The notes under the pieces were generated by a model, which saw nothing but the letters and a program-made list of their open reading frames with translations, was not told where the DNA came from and ran no database searches. 64,000 nt of DNA from JBMNPT01 sp050943735 (GTDB lineage: Bacteria > Bacillota > Clostridia > Oscillospirales > RGIG577): positions 1 to 64,000 of the forward strand of contig JBMNPT010000010.1 in the NCBI GenBank assembly GCA_050943735.1, written 5' to 3'. Both the position numbers and the translations under genes were made by a program. This document shows, in pieces, positions 59,952 through 64,000 of the stretch (position 1 is its first letter; each line of letters starts with the position of its first letter).

Positions 59952-61310
59952 TCAGCAGGTGGCGCCGCCTACAGTGTGCATTTCAGCACCCAGAATATCC
60001 GCTTTGCGTGCCAGAATTTCGTCTCCGATCAGCTGGGCTTCCACATTGTCAAAACCCAACCGCTGTACGGTATCCGCAAAACGTTCGCCGGTCTTGCCCT
60101 GTTCCCGGAAGAGAAGCATGGCCTTTTCCACTACAGAGAGCACTTCCTCTTCGGTGGTAAAGATCTTGCGCAGCGCACGTCCCTGGGCAACTTTTTTGCC
60201 CCAGCGTCCGCCGATGTATACCTTGTAGCCGTTCTGGTAGGCTTCCACTGCATGGAAGGGACAGCTCTTGATACAGCGGCCACAGTTGTTGCAGGCTTCG
60301 GTGAATACAGGCTTGCCGTCTTTCAGTTCGCAGCCGCCTACAGGACATCCGGTCACCACCGAGCACTTTTTGCAGGAACGACAAACTTCTGCGTTGAGCA
60401 CCGGCACTCTCTGTCCCACAATACCCAGGTCATTCAGGTCGGGCTTGACACAGTTATTGGGACATCCGCCTACTGCCACCTTGAATTTGTGGGGCAACTT
60501 TACATTGTTGTAGCCCAGGAAGAACCGTTCGTGGATCTTGAGAGAGAGGGCATTGGTGTCAATGAGACCATACTGGCAGGTGGTACCCTTGCAGCTGACC
60601 ACAGGCCGGATTTTGCTGCCGGTACCGCCGGTCATCAGACCTTCTTTGGCCAGATATTCCTGGAAAGCAGTGATGTTTTTGTAGGGGATCTGCTGTACTT
60701 CAATGGTGAGACGGGTGGTCATGGCCAGCTCGCCGTTGCCGTACAGCCGGGCGGCCTCCGAGATGCACTGTGCTTCCTGAGAAGTGATTTTTCCGTTGCG
60801 GGTGATGATACGGCCGTTGAAATTATCGGTGCCCTTACAGTGCAGGAAACCCATGGCTTTTACCCGTTTGATATCTTCTGCCGATACAGTGACTTCTTGC
60901 TGAGGAGCAGAGGTCTGATCGCCAGAGATAAACTCTTCCAGCAACTGGGCGGCCAGTTCCACCGCTTCCAGGCAGCGCACATCCTCCCGGCGGTATTTCG
61001 CAGTGAGTTCATCGCAGCTGGTGCTGCCCAGCCGGCGATGGAATTGGTCAACAAAATCAGCACACAGCTCTTTGAGACCGTCGGTTTCATGGGCAATGGT
61101 CTTGATGTTCATACGGCCCAGAATGGCGATGCCGCCGGCCAAGGCACCGCACAGGCTGCCGCAGCCCATGCCACCGCCGAAGCCGCCCAACAGCTTCAGT
61201 TCATCGTTGGTCAATCCCAGTTGATAGGTGTCGTTGGCTGCCAGCATAACGGCCTCGGAACAGTTGCGGTTTTCATTGAGGTAATAGTGACGTGCGCGTT
61301 CTTGTAACAT
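59952..61310 (-). CDS. C_GCAxxG domain - nitrite/sulfite reductase fusion protein
   Basis: 452 residues. Residues 1-120 are a C_GCAxxG_C_C domain (NCSEAVMLAA, GGFGGGMGCGSLCGALAGG, then a Cys in STSCDEL). The rest is a siroheme/4Fe-4S nitrite-sulfite reductase type: ferredoxin-like half (GRIITRNGKITSQEAQ), cluster ligands CKGTTCQYG and GGCPNNC, then a double 4Fe-4S ferredoxin insert (CRSCKKC...CP, CNNCGRCIKSCP). It probably reduces sulfite, nitrite or a related anion; this compact anaerobe type is not biochemically placed. The ATG at 61310 is better spaced from AAAGGTGAG than the TTG at 61316. It is likely controlled by the adjacent LysR. Confidence 0.87.
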   Translation of the reverse strand: MLQERARHYYLNENRNCSEAVMLAANDTYQLGLTNDELKLLGGFGGGMGCGSLCGALAGGIAILGRMNIKTIAHETDGLKELCADFVDQFHRRLGSTSCDELTAKYRREDVRCLEAVELAAQLLEEFISGDQTSAPQQEVTVSAEDIKRVKAMGFLHCKGTDNFNGRIITRNGKITSQEAQCISEAARLYGNGELAMTTRLTIEVQQIPYKNITAFQEYLAKEGLMTGGTGSKIRPVVSCKGTTCQYGLIDTNALSLKIHERFFLGYNNVKLPHKFKVAVGGCPNNCVKPDLNDLGIVGQRVPVLNAEVCRSCKKCSVVTGCPVGGCELKDGKPVFTEACNNCGRCIKSCPFHAVEAYQNGYKVYIGGRWGKKVAQGRALRKIFTTEEEVLSVVEKAMLLFREQGKTGERFADTVQRLGFDNVEAQLIGDEILARKADILGAEMHTVGGATC

Positions 61311-61394
61311 AATCAACTCACCTTTCTAGTGTGGTAGGTTTTTATCTTACTTGTATTATGCCACAGATTTGTCCAAAAGGAAAATACCGAATTA

Positions 61395-61409
61395 TTATCT
61401 AAGTGATAA
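61395..61409. promoter_or_regulatory. LysR-type operator upstream of the reductase
   Basis: TTATC-TAAGT-GATAA is a perfect inverted repeat of the T-N11-A kind bound by LysR regulators. It lies in the AT-rich gap between the LysR gene and the reductase gene. Confidence 0.6.
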
Positions 61410-61451
61410 TTATATAACAATCGGTTTTAACCCAATTATATAAATAATTTA

Positions 61452-62333
61452 TTATTGCCGATGAAAGGTGGTACAGACATGCACAAAGGCTTCCAGAGCG
61501 GGAGAGAGGAACTTGTCCTTGTGATAAACCAGACGGATATCTCGCAGAAGGCGCATGCCCTCTACTGGCAGGATGCGCAGCTTTCCCTGTTCCACCTCCT
61601 GCCGGATGACATAGTGGGAAAGGAGTCCCAACCCGCGGCCTTTCAGGACGGCGTTTTTGATCACTTCGGTATTGGTGCTGGTCCACACCTGCTGCAGCTG
61701 GATGTGGTGACGTGCCAACAGCTGTTCATACCGGTTGCGTTCATTGCTCTCCGGTTCCCGGGAGATGAAGGCCAGACCGTTGAGATCCCGCAGAGAGATC
61801 TGCTTTTGGTGGAACAGCGGATGGCCGGGGCCCACAAAAAGCACCAGCTCATCCTGAAAAAAGGGGGTTTGAATCATATCACATCCATTGATGATGCCCT
61901 CCACCACTGCCATATCCAGTTGGTTGCTGCGGAGCATCTCCTCGATGGTAGCGGTGTTATAGACTGAAACAATGGGCTGCAGTCCTGGCATTTGTGCGTT
62001 CAGACGGTCCAGCAGCTGGCCCAAAAGAAAAATTCCCACTGAAATGGTTCCTCCAATGCGGGGCTGCTGTTGCTGGGCAGTGTCTTTCATGGAAAGATCT
62101 AGGTTGTCAAAGGCATCCAATACCTGCCGCGCCTTGGGCAAAAGAGTCTGACCCTGGGGGGTGAGGTACAGCTTTTGGGAGAGCCGGTCAAACAGCCGTA
62201 CTCCATAATGGGCTTCCAGCTCTGCAATGGCCTGGCTGATGGAGGGTTGGGAAATATATAGTTGGGAGGCGGCTTTGTGCATACTGCCGCATTCCACCAC
62301 CGCAATGAAAATTCTCAAGTGGCGCAGATTCAT
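61452..62333 (-). CDS. LysR family transcriptional regulator
   Basis: 293 residues. An N-terminal winged helix-turn-helix (MNLRHLRIFIAVVECGSMHKAASQLYISQ... with SISQAIAELE) is followed by a two-lobed effector-binding domain (about 90-290, GTISVGIFLLGQLLDRL, ELVLFVGPGHPLF). It most resembles CysB/Cbl-like or CysL-type regulators only in general fold. An AAAGGAG site precedes the ATG. It is transcribed toward the reductase gene and probably regulates it through the 61395 site. Both lie inside the intervening element. Confidence 0.92.
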   Translation of the reverse strand: MNLRHLRIFIAVVECGSMHKAASQLYISQPSISQAIAELEAHYGVRLFDRLSQKLYLTPQGQTLLPKARQVLDAFDNLDLSMKDTAQQQQPRIGGTISVGIFLLGQLLDRLNAQMPGLQPIVSVYNTATIEEMLRSNQLDMAVVEGIINGCDMIQTPFFQDELVLFVGPGHPLFHQKQISLRDLNGLAFISREPESNERNRYEQLLARHHIQLQQVWTSTNTEVIKNAVLKGRGLGLLSHYVIRQEVEQGKLRILPVEGMRLLRDIRLVYHKDKFLSPALEAFVHVCTTFHRQ

Positions 62334-62421
62334 GGAAGATGCTCCTTTCCTGTGTGAGGTAGGAGTTTATTATACCACGAAGCAGACCGGAAAAACAGGG
62401 AAAAGGAGAGATTTTACCGCT

Positions 62422-63741
62422 CTATTGAGCCCAGTCTTTCCGCAGGCGAGGAAGCAGTTCCTTTTCCGAAGTAATGCGTACTTCCTGTAACACACAGTGC
62501 CAAAATTGACTGCGTCGGGCGAGGGAAAGGGTGTGATACAGCGCTTTCCAATCCTGGGGAGGAGGGGGCGGCTGCCAGGATGGGCGGGAGAGCTTGTCGT
62601 GGAGCTGTCGGTATTGCCGGTTGAACTCCTCCCATTCCAGCATCCCATGAAGATACAGGGTGCGCAGCCGGGTTTGCTGCTTTCGTACAGCGGAGAGGGA
62701 GGGGGAAGGGGCTTCAGAGAAAGGCTGTGGAAGGATGGGCAGCCCATCCAGATGGGGAGAGAGCCATTGGAGCAGCTGTTGTTCCAGAGAGCGCTCAAAG
62801 GGACAGGCGGCATTGGAACAGAGGTGTTTGTTCCAGTGCCGGCTGCAGCGGTAATAGTGGTAGTGGTGTTCACCGGTGGAATTGGTTCTTCGTTGGGTGA
62901 CACAGGCCAGAGGAGAAGCGCATACATCGCACAGAAGCAAGCCGGAAAAGAGATATTGTTGTGCGGTGGAGCGGCGGGGAGTGGACCCTTCCAGCAGACA
63001 CAGTAAGGTTTTCCGCTCATCCGGGGTCAGGTAGGCGGGACAGCTATTGGGCATCCCATGCAATTCTCCCTGATACAGGGGATTGCGGACCATACGGCGT
63101 AAAGTGCGGGGATCAAAAGGACGGCCGAATTGTTCTGTGATTCGCTGGCAGGCCAGTGTGGGGGAACGGCAAATCAACAATTGAGAGAAAAGAGCCCGGA
63201 CCAGCGGCTGGGTTTCAGGGTCCAGCACGATGTGTTTCTCCTGTAGCCGGTATCCGGGGGGAACACGTCCGCTGAGGGCTTCTCCCCGGGCCATTTTTTG
63301 CTGAAAGACGGCTCGAATTCGCTCAGAGGTGCGATCCGCCTCGTCCTGTGCCACGGAGAGCATGATATTGACATGCAGCCGCCCAGCGGCGGTGGAGGTG
63401 TCATATTGTTCCAGAATGGTGCGCCAATGTACCCGATGTGCATCCAATCGCTCCTGTACTTTATAGTAGTCGGGGATGCTGCGAAACCAGCGGTCCAGCT
63501 TGGTAAACAAAATCAGCTGCACCTGGTCCTGCTCCACCAGTTCCAGCAGCTGCAGCAGCGCCGGGCGGGATGTATAGGGCTTTCGGGCGGAGATCCCTTC
63601 GTCGGCAAAAATCCCGATCACCGGAAGTTCGTGTTTTTGGGCATACTCTGTCAGCGCGGCTCGCTGGGTTTCCAGCGAAAGCCCCTGCAATGCCTGTTCT
63701 TCGGTGGATACGCGTATGTATAGAGCGGTGGAGGGCGGCAT
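62422..63741 (-). CDS. Large serine recombinase of the intervening element
   Basis: 439 residues. An N-terminal resolvase catalytic domain (ALYIRVSTEEQ with the nucleophilic Ser, ADEGISARKPYTSRPAL, LFTKLDRWFRS, DEADRTSERIR) is followed by a recombinase domain (VPPGYRLQEKHIV, NPLYQGELHGMPNS), a zinc ribbon (CDVCASPLAC...CSRHWNKHLC) and a C-terminal helical region. This is the SpoIVCA/phage-integrase layout. The ATG at 63741 is eight bases after AAAGGGG; the ATG at 63747 is too close. It starts about 170 bases from the right site and has a SigE-type promoter. It is expected to excise the element; integration by the same enzyme is also expected. Confidence 0.93.
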   Translation of the reverse strand: MPPSTALYIRVSTEEQALQGLSLETQRAALTEYAQKHELPVIGIFADEGISARKPYTSRPALLQLLELVEQDQVQLILFTKLDRWFRSIPDYYKVQERLDAHRVHWRTILEQYDTSTAAGRLHVNIMLSVAQDEADRTSERIRAVFQQKMARGEALSGRVPPGYRLQEKHIVLDPETQPLVRALFSQLLICRSPTLACQRITEQFGRPFDPRTLRRMVRNPLYQGELHGMPNSCPAYLTPDERKTLLCLLEGSTPRRSTAQQYLFSGLLLCDVCASPLACVTQRRTNSTGEHHYHYYRCSRHWNKHLCSNAACPFERSLEQQLLQWLSPHLDGLPILPQPFSEAPSPSLSAVRKQQTRLRTLYLHGMLEWEEFNRQYRQLHDKLSRPSWQPPPPPQDWKALYHTLSLARRSQFWHCVLQEVRITSEKELLPRLRKDWAQ

Positions 63742-63765
63742 AGTCATTTCCCCTTTCTGAGGAAA

Positions 63766-63791
63766 AGTATATGACGCCCCAAAGAGAATAT
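63766..63791 (-). promoter_or_regulatory. SigE-type promoter of the recombinase gene
   Basis: On the minus strand: ACATATT-like -35 (ATATT at 63787-63791), 13-bp spacer, -10 CATATACT (63766-63773). It fits the Bacillus SigE consensus kmATATT/CATACAnT with one -10 mismatch. No SigA promoter is seen in this gap. Confidence 0.6.
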
Positions 63792-63813
63792 GTTGGAACA
63801 GGGAGGTGATTGC

Positions 63814-63972
63814 GTGGAAAAGTCAGAAAAAGAAGAGGGAAAATGGATTTTGCGTGGGCTCTATCAATTGTGGGCGGAGCAGCAGAGGGAACTGTCTGTG
63901 TCAGAGGACCACAACCGGTTGGTTTCCACAAAGGATACTACCAGGCAGATATCCACTACTACTTCAAAGTGA
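63814..63972 (+). CDS. Small ORF overlapping the right recombination site (possible excision factor)
   Basis: 52 codons from a GTG start, MEKSEKEEGKWILRGLYQLW then AEQQRELSVSEDHN, seven bases after GGGAGGTGAT, a near-perfect anti-SD match. Its frame runs through the right repeat into the split gene in another frame. If the element circularised, the frame would read ...EDHNR and then TAG, giving 35 residues. It lies divergent from the recombinase. A recombination directionality factor (such as the 58-residue SprB of SPbeta) is one possibility; this is speculation from size and place. Confidence 0.5.
   Translation: MEKSEKEEGKWILRGLYQLWAEQQRELSVSEDHNRLVSTKDTTRQISTTTSK
63913..63924 (+). repeat. 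Right recombination site (attR-like)
   Basis: AACCGGTTGGTT, the second copy of the junction repeat, differing from the left copy only at position 8. Confidence 0.8.
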
Positions 63973-64000
63973 CGTTGGAAATGCAGTGCAGCGGCAGTCG
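63915..64000 (+). CDS. Split sporulation-type gene, 3' part (runs off the window)
   Basis: The frame CCG GTT GGT TTC reads PVGFHKGYYQADIHYYFKVT then LEMQCSGS to the window end. It continues the 5' part at 59647 in frame at the PVG codons, and this hydrophobic beta-strand pattern (GYY-AD--YYFKV) is what I expect after EPV in the family. The codons before 63915 belong to the element, so this piece has no native start here. Its end is beyond the window. Confidence 0.75.

Larger units (their letters stand above)
59864..63924. mobile_element. Skin-like intervening element (4,049 bp between repeat copies)
   Basis: Bounded by the 12-bp repeats and inserted within a spore-type gene. It encodes, from the left on the minus strand, a C_GCAxxG-sulfite reductase fusion, a LysR regulator and a large serine recombinase, then a small plus-strand ORF overlapping the right site. 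Recombination between the repeats would release a 4,049-bp circle and rejoin the gene as ...DTEPV-GFHKGYYQ... in frame. The arrangement follows the sigK/skin logic (recombinase SpoIVCA), but host gene and cargo differ. Excision itself is inferred. Confidence 0.8.

Noticed and set aside
59937..61307. Plus-strand frame of 456 codons opposite the reductase
   Set aside because: Cluster ligands and ribosome site are on the minus strand; the plus frame has neither.
63843..64000. ATG at 63843 as the true start of the 3' part of the split gene
   Set aside because: It is in frame through the right repeat, but no proper ribosome site precedes it and the family-like sequence begins only at the repeat.

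Overview
The window reads as chromosomal DNA of an endospore-forming Firmicute, most likely a gut clostridium of the Oscillospiraceae/Ruminococcaceae type. The reasons are the gene order around priA-def-fmt-rsmB-rlmN-prpC-prkC-rsgA-thiN-spoVM, a SpoVM peptide, a SipL-like DUF3794/LysM protein, strong AGGAGG ribosome sites and clostridial families such as DUF5685, DUF6514, DUF3343, DUF4363/DUF421 and C_GCAxxG proteins. No rRNA, tRNA or CRISPR array was seen. Taxonomy is inference from families and order, because no search was possible.

Layout. Bases 1-2000 are clearly AT-richer than the rest and hold the 3' part of a hybrid-cluster protein gene and a small His/Tyr/Gly-rich protein gene. From about 2.0 kb the sequence is GC-richer housekeeping DNA: greA-lysS, ispD-ispF, a DUF3343/cysteine-desulfurase pair, cdaA-cdaR (c-di-AMP), an FAD protein, a patatin, an RseC-like protein, a MATE pump (minus), then DUF5685 and J-domain genes. 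At 15.8-29.3 kb lies a long, nearly gapless run (yicC, remA, gmk, rpoZ, priA, def, fmt, a membrane zinc protease, rsmB, rlmN, prpC, prkC, rsgA, thiN) ending in a sporulation pair: a 51-residue membrane protein and SpoVM. Next come ung, a SipL-like gene, ybjQ, a serpin lipoprotein, asnS, an aspartate-type aminotransferase, purB, secDF, a sugar-isomerase-like gene, nrdR and a PHP phosphoesterase. A minus-strand block (DUF4363, DUF421, amidase) is followed by ruvC-ruvA-ruvB-glmM. Then come a large SLH/L,D-transpeptidase and a heterodimeric ABC exporter (both minus), pcrA and an acyltransferase.

The most interesting region is 59.6-64.0 kb. A gene of the type found in spore formers starts at 59647 and stops abruptly at 59877 after ...DTEPVG. 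Its continuation (VGFHKGYYQADIHYYFKV...) appears at 63915-64000, in frame with the first half when the two copies of a 12-bp repeat (AACCGGTAGGTT / AACCGGTTGGTT) are aligned. The 4,049 bp between them carry a large serine recombinase next to the right end, a small divergent ORF overlapping the right junction, a LysR regulator and a C_GCAxxG-sulfite-reductase fusion. The recombinase has a promoter matching the mother-cell SigE consensus. I read this as a skin-like developmental intervening element that would be cut out in the mother cell to restore the split gene. The host gene and the metabolic cargo differ from the classical sigK/skin case.

Most operons have recognisable SigA promoters and rho-independent terminators, and these are listed individually. 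The only stretch over 300 bases without a gene is 1732-2195.
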